A stretch of 13,449 bases of DNA, taken from positions 1 to 13,449 of the forward strand of contig JBGTLA010000020.1 of NCBI GenBank assembly GCA_041744375.1. Direction: 5' to 3'. Positions 7,804 to 13,449 of this stretch are shown piece after piece; the stretch's first letter is position 1, and every line of letters starts with the position of its first letter. The notes beneath the pieces are model-generated. The model was not told where the DNA came from and searched no databases. It saw only the letters and a list, made by a program, of their open reading frames with translations. The translations under genes were made by a program, and so were the position numbers. Source of the stretch: JBGTLA01 sp041744375 (GTDB lineage: Bacteria; Actinomycetota; Acidimicrobiia; Spongiisociales; ZC4RG35).

Positions 7804-8649
7804 ATGGAAGCCACCACATTGCTTGCGACAATCGCGCCGGGGGCGACTGTGCGGGAGATAACGTCGGGGAGTGGAGGCCAGAAGAACCGCGTGTTTCGTC
7901 TTCTCGAGGAGAGCGGCTCCGCCACGGTCGTGAAGATCTACGGGTCGCCGGGGAGAGAGCGTCGCGAACGTCACGCGTTGGAGGCGATAGCCGGGATCGA
8001 AGGAGTGCCCCAGATCATCCAGAGGGGCCTCACCCCCGACGGAACCGCCTGGGCGCAACTCTCCGACGGTGGGGGTTGGAGCCTCAAGAGCCTCACCAAG
8101 AATCTCGACCTCGTGCGCAAGGCGGGGACGATCTTGAAGAAGGTTCACAACAGCAAAGGCGCCATCACCAACCTCGAGGGTGGAATGGACGGCGACTACA
8201 TCGCCGCCCACTACCGTTCCACGGTCGAGCGACTAGGCCGCTTTCGCCGCAAACTGCAGATACCCGCTCAGGTGCTCGATCTCGCCGGGGACACTCCCCC
8301 GCCGGTCTCCAGCGACCCCGGCACCGCCCACACCCGTCCTACCGCCGACAAGTTCTTGGTCTCCGACCACGGCAGCGTGATGCTCGTGGATTGGGAATGG
8401 GCGACCTTGGCGCCACCGGAATGGGACGTCAGCTTGGCGACCTGGGACTTGGAGATGGCCCACGGAACCGACGTCATCGACGTCTTCCTCGAGGGCTATG
8501 GGAACACGATGCCGCGTGACCGGCTCGACAGTTGGCGGGCCTACCACGCCGCCGTTCTCTTGTTGGAGGCGGGAGAGTCGCGTGACGGGCGTCTCGGTGA
8601 CCTCGCCACCACCGTGCGAGCCCTGGCCGGAGCGGTGGGAGCCGTCTGA
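7804..8649 (+). CDS. APH-fold (aminoglycoside phosphotransferase-like) protein with degenerate catalytic loop
   Basis: A 281-residue protein with the outline of the APH/choline-kinase family. The N-lobe has SGSGGQKNRVFRL (21-33) and VVKIYG (42-47), K44 being the likely ATP-binding lysine, followed by an Arg/Glu-rich helix ending in HALEAIAG. LKKVHN (111-116) precedes the catalytic part, as LxxLH does in relatives. The family Brenner motif HGDxxxxN is here HTRPTADK (176-183): the base Asp is replaced by R178 and the Asn by K183. The metal-binding DxE/DFG-like site is kept (LVDWEWA, D196), as is PPEWDVS further on. So it may be a pseudokinase or use another residue such as D171. Substrate unknown; antibiotic resistance should not be assumed. 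ATG 7804 follows AAGGTAGG with a 7 nt gap. It is divergent from thrS. Confidence 0.8.
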   Translation: MEATTLLATIAPGATVREITSGSGGQKNRVFRLLEESGSATVVKIYGSPGRERRERHALEAIAGIEGVPQIIQRGLTPDGTAWAQLSDGGGWSLKSLTKNLDLVRKAGTILKKVHNSKGAITNLEGGMDGDYIAAHYRSTVERLGRFRRKLQIPAQVLDLAGDTPPPVSSDPGTAHTRPTADKFLVSDHGSVMLVDWEWATLAPPEWDVSLATWDLEMAHGTDVIDVFLEGYGNTMPRDRLDSWRAYHAAVLLLEAGESRDGRLGDLATTVRALAGAVGAV

Positions 8650-8684
8650 GCAGAATTCGCGAAATCCACGGTTGTCCGGCACCC

Positions 8685-8699
8685 GCGACCTAACGTCGC
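8685..8699. promoter_or_regulatory. Inverted repeat over a candidate -10 element, upstream of the zinc-ribbon gene
   Basis: GCGAC-CTAAC-GTCGC is a perfect 5-bp inverted repeat. TAACGT within it (8691-8696) fits the TANNNT -10 form, with a start expected near 8703, upstream of the Shine-Dalgarno at 8711-8717. The overlap suggests an operator or simply a chance palindrome in GC-rich DNA. The only -35-like element (TTGTCC, 8672-8677) is too close (13 bp). Confidence 0.28.
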
Positions 8700-8724
8700 T
8701 TGAGCGAACCGAGGAGGATTCGAG

Positions 8725-8925
8725 GTGCTGGAAGCTCTGGTGGCGGCCACCGCCACGACCGGACTGTTTTTCCTAGCTCGTTCCCGGGACGGTGTGTACG
8801 CCGTCGACCCCCGCCTGGTAGTCGACTTGGCACGGGCCGAGAGTGAGCTCCCGTGCCCATGGTGCCGGGCCGCCACGGCTGAAGCCGATGATCGGTGTCC
8901 GTCCTGCGGTCATCGGTTCGGCTGA
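8725..8925 (+). CDS. Small membrane-anchored zinc-ribbon protein
   Basis: A 66-residue protein of unknown function. Residues 2-18 (LEALVAATATTGLFFLA) form one short hydrophobic segment, probably a membrane anchor. A linker follows, then two knuckles CPWC (44-47) and CPSCGH (58-62), a CxxC-x10-CxxC zinc ribbon at the C-terminus. Start is GTG at 8725, well supported by GAGGAGG (8711-8717) with a 7 nt gap. It lies 75 bp behind the APH-fold gene and may have its own promoter. Its last 16 bp overlap the 3' end of mshD on the other strand. Such short ribbons often serve as adaptors or redox sensors, but nothing here shows a partner. Confidence 0.75.
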   Translation: MLEALVAATATTGLFFLARSRDGVYAVDPRLVVDLARAESELPCPWCRAATAEADDRCPSCGHRFG

Positions 8926-9806
8926 CCGAGCCGCTTGAGCAGCGACCGATGTGAGCGGTCGACCGTGAAACCGAGCTTGCGGTAGAGCGCCACGGCTGCG
9001 GTGTTGTCGGCTTCGCAGAAGAGGAAGACGGAGCGCAACCCCGCCTCGGCTAAGAATCTCATCCCTTCGATCACCAGCGCACGCCCCATTCCTCGCCCCT
9101 GCTGTTCGGGGGCCGCGGCGATGATGTAGATCTCGCCCTCCCCTTCCGGGTGGACTTTGGTCCAACAGAACCCCAACAGCGTGTCGCCGTCCCACGCCAT
9201 GCGCAGGCCGGCGGGGTCGAACCATGACATAGCCAGCCGCTCTTCGAGGCGGCCGCGATCCCAATTGCTGTTCTCGGGATGTGTCGCAAAGGCGGCGTTA
9301 TTGACACGGAGCCATCGGTCCTCGTCTTCCCCCACCCGAAAACCTCGCACGGCGAAATCGCGGGGAGGCGTTTCGACGTCGTCGCCCGGGAGCGGCCGGC
9401 GCATCAACAGGAGCGTTCGCTCTGGTTCGAAACCCAGTGCCAACGCACCGTCGAGCAGGTCCTCCGTGTACAGCCAGAGGCGCAAGACGGAGGCGCCCCG
9501 GGGGCTCACCAGTGCCGCCGTGGCGTCGATCAGGGCGCCCAGGGTTTCGATGTTGCGGTGACCAACTGGTATGACGACTTCGACTCCCCATTCCGAGGGG
9601 CGGCTGGCCACCGCCACGACGGCGCAGGCGAACACCGTGTCTTCGTGGTCGACAATCACCACCCCCGGCTCGGCGTCGGAATGGCGACGCAGAGCCGTGA
9701 GCTTCGCTTCGCTCAACGGGGGTGCGGCGTCGCCGGCCGCCACCTGGGAGGCGAGCTCCAATGCCACGGGGCGATCGTCCGGGAGTCGAAGTGGTCGGGT
9801 ACGCAT
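8910..9806 (-). CDS. mshD: Mycothiol synthase MshD (tandem GNAT acetyltransferase)
   Basis: Acetylates the cysteinyl-glucosaminyl-inositol precursor with acetyl-CoA, the last step of mycothiol synthesis, in the cytosol. The 298 residues hold two GNAT domains: a diverged N-terminal one (about 1-140) and an active C-terminal one (about 150-298). LRVNNAAFATHPE (166-178), SWFDPAGL (194-201) and GFCWTKVHP (212-220) match mycobacterial MshD nearly word for word. The acetyl-CoA loop is QGRGMG (236-241), and EADNTAAVALYRKLGF (265-280) closes the fold. Start: the frame is open to 9893, but that overlaps the patatin gene; ATG 9806 is preferred because a TANNNT element sits 6 nt upstream, suggesting a leaderless mRNA, and no Shine-Dalgarno is seen. 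No other mycothiol gene is in the window. Its 3' end overlaps the zinc-ribbon gene by 16 bp. Confidence 0.9.
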   Translation of the reverse strand: MRTRPLRLPDDRPVALELASQVAAGDAAPPLSEAKLTALRRHSDAEPGVVIVDHEDTVFACAVVAVASRPSEWGVEVVIPVGHRNIETLGALIDATAALVSPRGASVLRLWLYTEDLLDGALALGFEPERTLLLMRRPLPGDDVETPPRDFAVRGFRVGEDEDRWLRVNNAAFATHPENSNWDRGRLEERLAMSWFDPAGLRMAWDGDTLLGFCWTKVHPEGEGEIYIIAAAPEQQGRGMGRALVIEGMRFLAEAGLRSVFLFCEADNTAAVALYRKLGFTVDRSHRSLLKRLGQPNR

Positions 9807-9812
9807 GGAGCG

Positions 9813-9818
9813 ACCGTA
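9813..9818 (-). promoter_or_regulatory. Candidate leaderless -10 element of mshD
   Basis: TACGGT on the minus strand, 6 nt before the ATG at 9806. With the usual -7 end of the hexamer, transcription would start on the A of the ATG. No -35 match at 17 bp. Confidence 0.4.
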
Positions 9819-9837
9819 GCTGTCCACTGAGGGCGTA

Positions 9838-9843
9838 TATGCT
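9838..9843 (+). promoter_or_regulatory. Candidate near-leaderless -10 element of the patatin gene
   Basis: TATGCT (overlapping TATATG two bases earlier) lies 9 nt before the ATG at 9853. There is no Shine-Dalgarno in those 9 nt (GAGCCGGCA), so a transcript with a leader of about 3 nt is inferred. Confidence 0.36.
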
Positions 9844-9852
9844 GAGCCGGCA

Positions 9853-10818
9853 ATGAGTCGCATCGGTCTCGTCCTCGGAGGGGGTGGAGTCACCGGCGCC
9901 GCCTATCAGATGGCGACGCTGATGGCGATCGAGCTGGCAACCGGGTGGAGCCCCCATCAGGCCGAAGTGGTGGTGGGCACGTCGGGTGGGGCATACGTGA
10001 CGGCCATCGTCCGCAGCGACCGGCTCGTGCTGGATTCCCTCGTCCGTCACGAGGAGGACTCCGACGCGGTAGCCGAGCGGATCCGCAACCACGTCTTCGT
10101 CAAGGACCGCGGGGCGCCGATGGGGCGATGGGTGCGACACGGGTTGGTTCCGGGGCTTCGTCGGCCCGGCCTGACGATGCTGATGGGCTCACCCGCCGGG
10201 TATGACGCTTCGGGCCTGGCGGGATGGGTGCGCGAGCAGGTCGGCAAGGAGGCCGACAGCTGGCCGGCGAAACCGACCGTGATCACCTCTTACGACGTCC
10301 AAGCCAGGAACAGAGTGTGTTTCGGGACGGTGGCAGCCCCCGACGTGTCACTCGCCGACGCAGTAGCGGCCAGCTCCGCCATCCCCCTCGTCTTCCACCC
10401 CTACGAGATCGACGGTCGTACCTATGTGGACGGTGGAGTGGCCTCGGGAACCCATGCCGACCTTCTGTTGGGTGCGAGTGAACCTCTCGATTTGGTGCTC
10501 GTCATCGCTCCGATGGCAGCCCTGGAAGGACGCTCCGGGGCCTGGTTCCACGAGCGCCTCTTCGATCGGGTGGGGTGTAGCGCCCTGGAAGAGGAGCTGG
10601 CCCTCCTGGCGGAGGCGTGGCCGGGCGCAGAACAGCTCGTGTTGCGACCTCTCCCTCAGGTATTGGAAGCGATGCGCCCCAACCCGATGGCGAGCGATCG
10701 GGCCGTCCCCACCTTCATCCGGACTCTCAGCTCCATGAAGCGTCGCCTCGCCTCGCCCGAGATTTGGCCGATCCTCGACCGACACCTGCGAAAGGAGCCG
10801 GTGGGAAAGGCTGGATGA
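9853..10818 (+). CDS. Patatin-like phospholipase / serine acyl hydrolase
   Basis: A 321-residue patatin-fold lipid acyl hydrolase using a Ser-Asp dyad. The oxyanion-hole loop is GGGGVTGAAYQ (9-19), the nucleophile elbow is GTSGG (42-46) with S44, and the second dyad residue is D193 in YVDGGV (191-196), so it should be active. SSAIPLVFHP (174-183) before the dyad Asp is also typical. There is no signal peptide or membrane segment, so it is probably cytosolic and acts on membrane lipid from inside, like the RssA/YlbK group, although it is not clearly one of them. Substrate unknown. ATG 9853 has no Shine-Dalgarno but a -10-like element just upstream. It is divergent from mshD (46 bp) and converges on the pirin gene with 6 bp between stop codons. 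Confidence 0.9.
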   Translation: MSRIGLVLGGGGVTGAAYQMATLMAIELATGWSPHQAEVVVGTSGGAYVTAIVRSDRLVLDSLVRHEEDSDAVAERIRNHVFVKDRGAPMGRWVRHGLVPGLRRPGLTMLMGSPAGYDASGLAGWVREQVGKEADSWPAKPTVITSYDVQARNRVCFGTVAAPDVSLADAVAASSAIPLVFHPYEIDGRTYVDGGVASGTHADLLLGASEPLDLVLVIAPMAALEGRSGAWFHERLFDRVGCSALEEELALLAEAWPGAEQLVLRPLPQVLEAMRPNPMASDRAVPTFIRTLSSMKRRLASPEIWPILDRHLRKEPVGKAG

Positions 10819-10824
10819 TGATGC

Positions 10825-11772
10825 TCAGTGGTCGGCCGGAATCGACCCGAGCCGACCCCGCTGGTAATCGTCGAAAGCCTGCGCCAGTTCGGCATGGGTG
10901 TTCATGACGAACGGTCCCATCCAGGCCACCGGCTCGCCTATCGGTCGTCCCCCCAGCATGAGCACGTCCACATTGGGACTGCGCGACTCCTGGGCGGTGT
11001 CGGCCGTCACCGTGACGACGTCCCCGGGCCCGAAGAGCGCCAGCTGCCCACTTGCGATCGGCCTGCCCTCGGCGCCGACCGCTCCCCGCCCGTTGAGCAC
11101 ATAAGCCAGCGCATTGAAGTCGGAGCGCCAGGGAAGACGCAGCTTCGATCCGGGAGCGAGAGTGGCATGGGCCAACATGATGGGAGTTCGAGTGCTACCC
11201 GGCCCGGCGTGGCCGCCCAGGTCACCGGCGATGAGCCGAATGAGGGTTCCCCCATCGGGTGTGGTCAGCAAGGCGACGGCTTCGCCTCTCAGGTCCTGGT
11301 AGGCCGGAGCGACGAACTTCTCCGACGCCGGAAGATTGACCCAGAGCTGGAATCCGTGGAAGAGCCCGCCCCTCACCACTAGCTCCTCTGGTGGCGTTTC
11401 GATATGGAGGATGCCCGAACCAGCCGTCATCCATTGTGTGTCGCCATTGGTGATGAGCCCTCCTCCACCGTGCGAGTCGCGATGTGCCATCTCTCCGTCG
11501 ATCATGTAGGTGACGGTCTCGAAACCGCGATGGGGATGCCATGGGGTTCCCTTCGGCTCACCGGGGGCATATTCCACCTCCCCCATCTGATCCAGATGGA
11601 TGAAGGGGTCGAGGTCCGCCAGGTCCACCCCGGCGAAGGCACGTCGCACCGGAAATCCTTCCCCTTCGTAGCCCTGGGGGGCAGTGGTGACCGACCGTAC
11701 CGCTCGTTCGGAAGATGTGACTTCATCGGGTTCGACCACGACCGGAAGAGGTCGGAGATCGGGAACGGTCAC
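10825..11772 (-). CDS. Pirin family protein (bicupin)
   Basis: A 315-residue double cupin. The N-terminal metal site is complete: H79 and H81 in WHPHRGFET, H123 and E125 in GILHIE, as in human pirin, YhhW and other iron-binding members. The pirin core GEMAHRDSHGG (93-103) lies between them; the C-terminal cupin (about 190-300) lacks these ligands, as usual. Members differ in role (quercetin dioxygenase activity, redox-dependent regulation, or unknown), so no reaction is assigned. The first 30 residues are poorly conserved. GTG at 11772 is the only start I find in the immediate 5' region and has no Shine-Dalgarno; a later start is possible. The gene follows the two small zinc-protein genes on the same strand by 85 bp and converges on the patatin gene. 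Confidence 0.9.
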   Translation of the reverse strand: MTVPDLRPLPVVVEPDEVTSSERAVRSVTTAPQGYEGEGFPVRRAFAGVDLADLDPFIHLDQMGEVEYAPGEPKGTPWHPHRGFETVTYMIDGEMAHRDSHGGGGLITNGDTQWMTAGSGILHIETPPEELVVRGGLFHGFQLWVNLPASEKFVAPAYQDLRGEAVALLTTPDGGTLIRLIAGDLGGHAGPGSTRTPIMLAHATLAPGSKLRLPWRSDFNALAYVLNGRGAVGAEGRPIASGQLALFGPGDVVTVTADTAQESRSPNVDVLMLGGRPIGEPVAWMGPFVMNTHAELAQAFDDYQRGRLGSIPADH

Positions 11773-11824
11773 GGCTGGAATGGGATCACCTCTGTGTCGC
11801 TGCGTCGTGCAACCGCAGCACCAA

Positions 11825-11855
11825 CCGGGCTATTCCCCCCCGGCGGCGCGCCCGG
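11825..11855 (-). terminator. GC-rich hairpin after the small Cys/His gene, weak terminator candidate
   Basis: CCGGGC (11825-11830) pairs with GCCCGG (11850-11855) around a C/G-rich 19-nt loop, beginning two bases after the stop codon of the gene at 11858-12049. No T-run follows on the minus strand, so it could equally be a pause or processing hairpin before pirin. Confidence 0.22.
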
Positions 11856-11857
11856 CT

Positions 11858-12049
11858 TCAGAGACCCCGGGGAGTGAGACTGAAGGGCACCCAGTCCTTC
11901 TCGCCTCGTTCATTCGCCTCGATCATCTCGCGCAGCGCGTGACTCTCGCACATGAATCCGAAGGGTGTGTGGGCCCGGGCCACGACGCCACAGTGCTTGC
12001 AGAGGAGTCGGATGTCCGGTTCTACTCGGTCCCAGCCATGGGTACTCAT
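11858..12049 (-). CDS. 63-residue Cys/His zinc-binding protein, member 1 of a tandem pair
   Basis: A tiny protein with C17-x2-C20-x13-C34-x2-H37, a likely structural zinc site, and an acidic-basic C-terminal tail rich in Glu (MIEANERGEKDW). The second half of the site, GFMCESHA, closely resembles GFRCEEHA in the gene upstream, and the spacing of the four ligands is identical, so the two are probably duplicates. Start: ATG 12049 has GGAG about 9 nt upstream (TGGAGTGACA then ATG). ATG 12064, in frame and giving five more residues, is the alternative and leaves 17 bp to the preceding stop. The frame is open further upstream, but that part runs through the neighbouring gene. Role unknown; a small adaptor or regulatory protein is only a guess. 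Confidence 0.7.
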   Translation of the reverse strand: MSTHGWDRVEPDIRLLCKHCGVVARAHTPFGFMCESHALREMIEANERGEKDWVPFSLTPRGL

Positions 12050-12081
12050 TGTCACTCCAGCCATGATCGTCGTTAGGGAGC

Positions 12082-12312
12082 TCAGCGACGGATGTTCCGA
12101 CGCGCCACCCAATCGCACACCGGGCGAACGTCCCCGGCCTTGGTCGCTTTGGTTGCGTGCTCCTCGCAACGGAATCCGTCGGTGGTGGCGACCCACGCCG
12201 CCTGGGGGCACTGATCGCAGATCCGGGCCGAGACCACTCGTTTCCGTTCGAACATCGTCACCATTGTCATGAGAGCTAGATCGGCCGAATAGGGGCCGGA
12301 CCGGAAGGCCAT
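12082..12312 (-). CDS. 76-residue Cys/His zinc-binding protein, member 2 of a tandem pair (DUF7455-like)
   Basis: Carries C32-x2-C35-x13-C49-x2-H52 (ICDQC then GFRCEEHA), plus a lone C66. The layout recalls the short actinobacterial DUF7455 proteins, which pair CDxC with CxHH; this is from memory and the match is modest. Start is uncertain: ATG 12312 has GAGG 9 nt upstream and lies 20 bp behind the yjbR stop, fitting an operon; ATGs at 12270, 12264 and 12255 are in frame and would remove a poorly conserved N-terminus (14, 16 or 19 residues) without touching the zinc site. The next gene encodes its likely paralogue 32 bp downstream. Confidence 0.68.
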   Translation of the reverse strand: MAFRSGPYSADLALMTMVTMFERKRVVSARICDQCPQAAWVATTDGFRCEEHATKATKAGDVRPVCDWVARRNIRR

Positions 12313-12332
12313 GTCAAATAGCCTCGAAGTAA

Positions 12333-12758
12333 CTAGTCCGTAGGCGAGGGCGGCTGTCTTGGAATGTCACGCTCGGTGGACAGATAAGTCGAAGCCAACT
12401 TCTTGGGAGCACGCTCGAGCCAGGCCTCCACGATCAGCTCTTCGAGCTCGCCCGCGTCGATGTCGACAAGACGGATGAGGATGGCGGGGTAGCCATCGAA
12501 ATGCGGAGTTGTGAAATAGAGCTCTGGCGCGGCGGCACACAGAACGTCCTTCACGCCCAGATCTGAGACTCTCACGGCCACGATGGGTCCGTCGGGGGCA
12601 CCTTCGCCCAATGACACGATATCCGCCTTGCGGAGCGGCCGCTCCCACACGAACAGCTTCTTGTTCACCCGCCAGGCCCGCACTCCGTCGTAAGACGTCC
12701 CCTCCGACGTCTCCGGCAGGGACAGGGCGATCCGTCGGACGTCATCCCAGTTCGCCAT
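12333..12758 (-). CDS. MmcQ/YjbR family DNA-binding-fold protein
   Basis: A 141-residue member of the MmcQ/YjbR family (CyaY-like fold), known by structure but not by function. The start NWDDVRRIALSLPETSEG is the family hallmark (alpha-1 ending in LPxxxE), followed by WRVNKKLFVW (54-63 region), a strand pair, and YFTTPHFDGYPAILIRL, the equivalent of the usual PHxxxxxWVxV segment. Start: ATG 12758 begins exactly at the family N-terminus and has a TANNNT element 8 nt upstream. The frame continues open to 12887 from a TTG, but those 43 codons do not look like the family. It is first of four same-strand genes (two small zinc proteins, pirin) and is divergent from the KAS III gene by 153 bp. Confidence 0.85.
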   Translation of the reverse strand: MANWDDVRRIALSLPETSEGTSYDGVRAWRVNKKLFVWERPLRKADIVSLGEGAPDGPIVAVRVSDLGVKDVLCAAAPELYFTTPHFDGYPAILIRLVDIDAGELEELIVEAWLERAPKKLASTYLSTERDIPRQPPSPTD

Positions 12759-12766
12759 GGCTACCG

Positions 12767-12772
12767 ACGATA
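12767..12772 (-). promoter_or_regulatory. Candidate near-leaderless -10 element of the yjbR-like gene
   Basis: TATCGT on the minus strand ends 8 nt before the ATG at 12758 (CGGTAGCC between). Transcription would start about 2 nt before the ATG. No -35 match. Confidence 0.38.
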
Positions 12773-12911
12773 CCCGCTCCCCTTCGACGCACGCCCCCTG
12801 AGGGATCCCCTCCTCATCGAAAGCGAAAAGGCACTCGGGGTTCTCCCCTATGGCCGGACTTGATCTTGGTCGACAGACTGCCGACAACAGACGAGCGAAA
12901 GGTGGCCCGAA

Positions 12912-13449
12912 TTGCCACAGCGATCAACCTACATCACCGGGGTGGGGGCTTACCTGCCCGGCGACCCGGTCGACAACGACCACCTCGAGCAACGGCTGGG
13001 CGTGCTCAACGGCGGATCCGAGCGACTGCGCGCCCGTATGCTCGAGGCCAACGGCATCGTCACCCGACACTACGCCCTGGATGAGCGCGGGAACACCACC
13101 ATGCTCAACGAGGAACTGGCCGCCCGGGCGATTCGCGCCGCGGTCCAACAGCGGGGTTTGAGCTTGGAAGACGTAGGCATGTTGGCGGTGGGCACCACCC
13201 AGGCCGACCTGCCGGTCCCCGGGTTCGCCTCGATGGTGCATGGGCTGGTGGGAGGCGGCCCCAAGGAGATCTTGACGGCCGGAGGAGTCTGTTGCTCGGG
13301 TATCTCGGCCCTGAAGGCAGCGGAGGACGCCGTTCGCCTGGACCGCCACCGGGTGGCGGTGGCGGCGGGTTCGGAGCTGGTGTCGCGGGCTCTGCGCGCC
13401 ACGCGACTGGAAACCGCCACCCGCGGGGATCGACGGTCGGCCTTCGGGG
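12912..13449 (+). CDS. Ketoacyl synthase III (FabH-like, DarB/StlD-like N-terminal half), cut by right edge
   Basis: The first 179 residues of a thiolase-fold condensing enzyme. It opens YITGVGAYLPGDPVDND (7-23), the KAS III start. The nucleophile region is GGVCCSGISALK (124-135); C128 aligns with the catalytic Cys of FabH (CAG/CSG). GVLNGGSERLRARML (30-44) and IVTRHYALDERGNTT (49-63) recall the LGxINGxxSRxR and RxYALDxxGxxTH pattern of DarB/StlD ketosynthases that make dialkylresorcinols or cyclohexanediones, instead of the housekeeping FabH. That placement is from memory. Start: an in-frame stop lies at 12861-12863, and TTG 12912 is preceded by AAAGGTGG (12898-12905) with a 6 nt gap. His and Asn of the Cys-His-Asn triad would be beyond the window. 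Confidence 0.82.
   Translation, partial: MPQRSTYITGVGAYLPGDPVDNDHLEQRLGVLNGGSERLRARMLEANGIVTRHYALDERGNTTMLNEELAARAIRAAVQQRGLSLEDVGMLAVGTTQADLPVPGFASMVHGLVGGGPKEILTAGGVCCSGISALKAAEDAVRLDRHRVAVAAGSELVSRALRATRLETATRGDRRSAFG

Noticed and set aside
7705..8211. N-terminal extension of thrS by 169 codons
   Set aside because: It runs antisense through the APH-fold gene and lies outside the TGS domain; it would also remove the divergent promoter region.
7804..8649. Antibiotic-resistance aminoglycoside phosphotransferase
   Set aside because: The fold is shared by many kinases, the catalytic Asp and Asn are replaced, and no resistance or mobile genes are nearby.
12759..12887. 43-codon N-terminal extension of the yjbR-like gene
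   Set aside because: The MmcQ/YjbR family begins at ATG 12758, and a -10-like element lies inside the extension; the added residues match no domain I know.

Overview
The window is GC-rich, gene-dense chromosomal DNA with 15 genes and almost no intergenic space. Gene content points to an actinobacterium: a phosphatidylinositol-mannoside (PIM) operon (pgsA, patA, pimA), a mycothiol synthase (mshD), an EF-G-like GTPase of the FusA2 kind, and several genes that look leaderless. The proteins are recognisable but diverged from mycobacterial ones, so I infer a deep branch (for example Acidimicrobiia); the sequence alone does not prove this. I see no rRNA, tRNA, CRISPR array, insertion sequence or phage gene, and the longest gene-free stretch is about 150 bp.

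Left part (1-1800, minus strand): pgsA, patA and pimA form one operon in which each stop codon overlaps the next start by 4 bp (TTGA, ATGA). The products make phosphatidylinositol phosphate, mannosylate PI and acylate the mannoside. pimA runs off the left edge. Next (1915-5275, plus strand), divergent from pgsA, lie an EF-G-like GTPase and citrate synthase, probably co-transcribed. They converge on thrS and a small membrane-protein gene (5300-7704, minus strand, GTGA overlap).

Middle (7804-10818): divergent from thrS is an APH-fold protein whose catalytic loop lacks the expected Asp and Asn. A 66-residue membrane-anchored zinc-ribbon protein follows; its 3' end overlaps that of mshD, which faces it. 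mshD and a patatin-like phospholipase are divergent, with 46 bp between their start codons and a candidate leaderless promoter on each side.

Right part (10825-12758, minus strand): yjbR-like gene, two tiny Cys/His proteins sharing an identical CxxC-x13-CxxH layout, and a pirin. At the right edge (12912 onward, plus strand) a ketoacyl synthase III begins whose N-terminal half resembles, from memory, DarB/StlD-type ketosynthases; it is cut off by the window.

Most of the window is housekeeping. The parts most worth following are the degenerate kinase-like protein, the paired small zinc proteins, and the unusual KAS III with whatever follows it outside the window.
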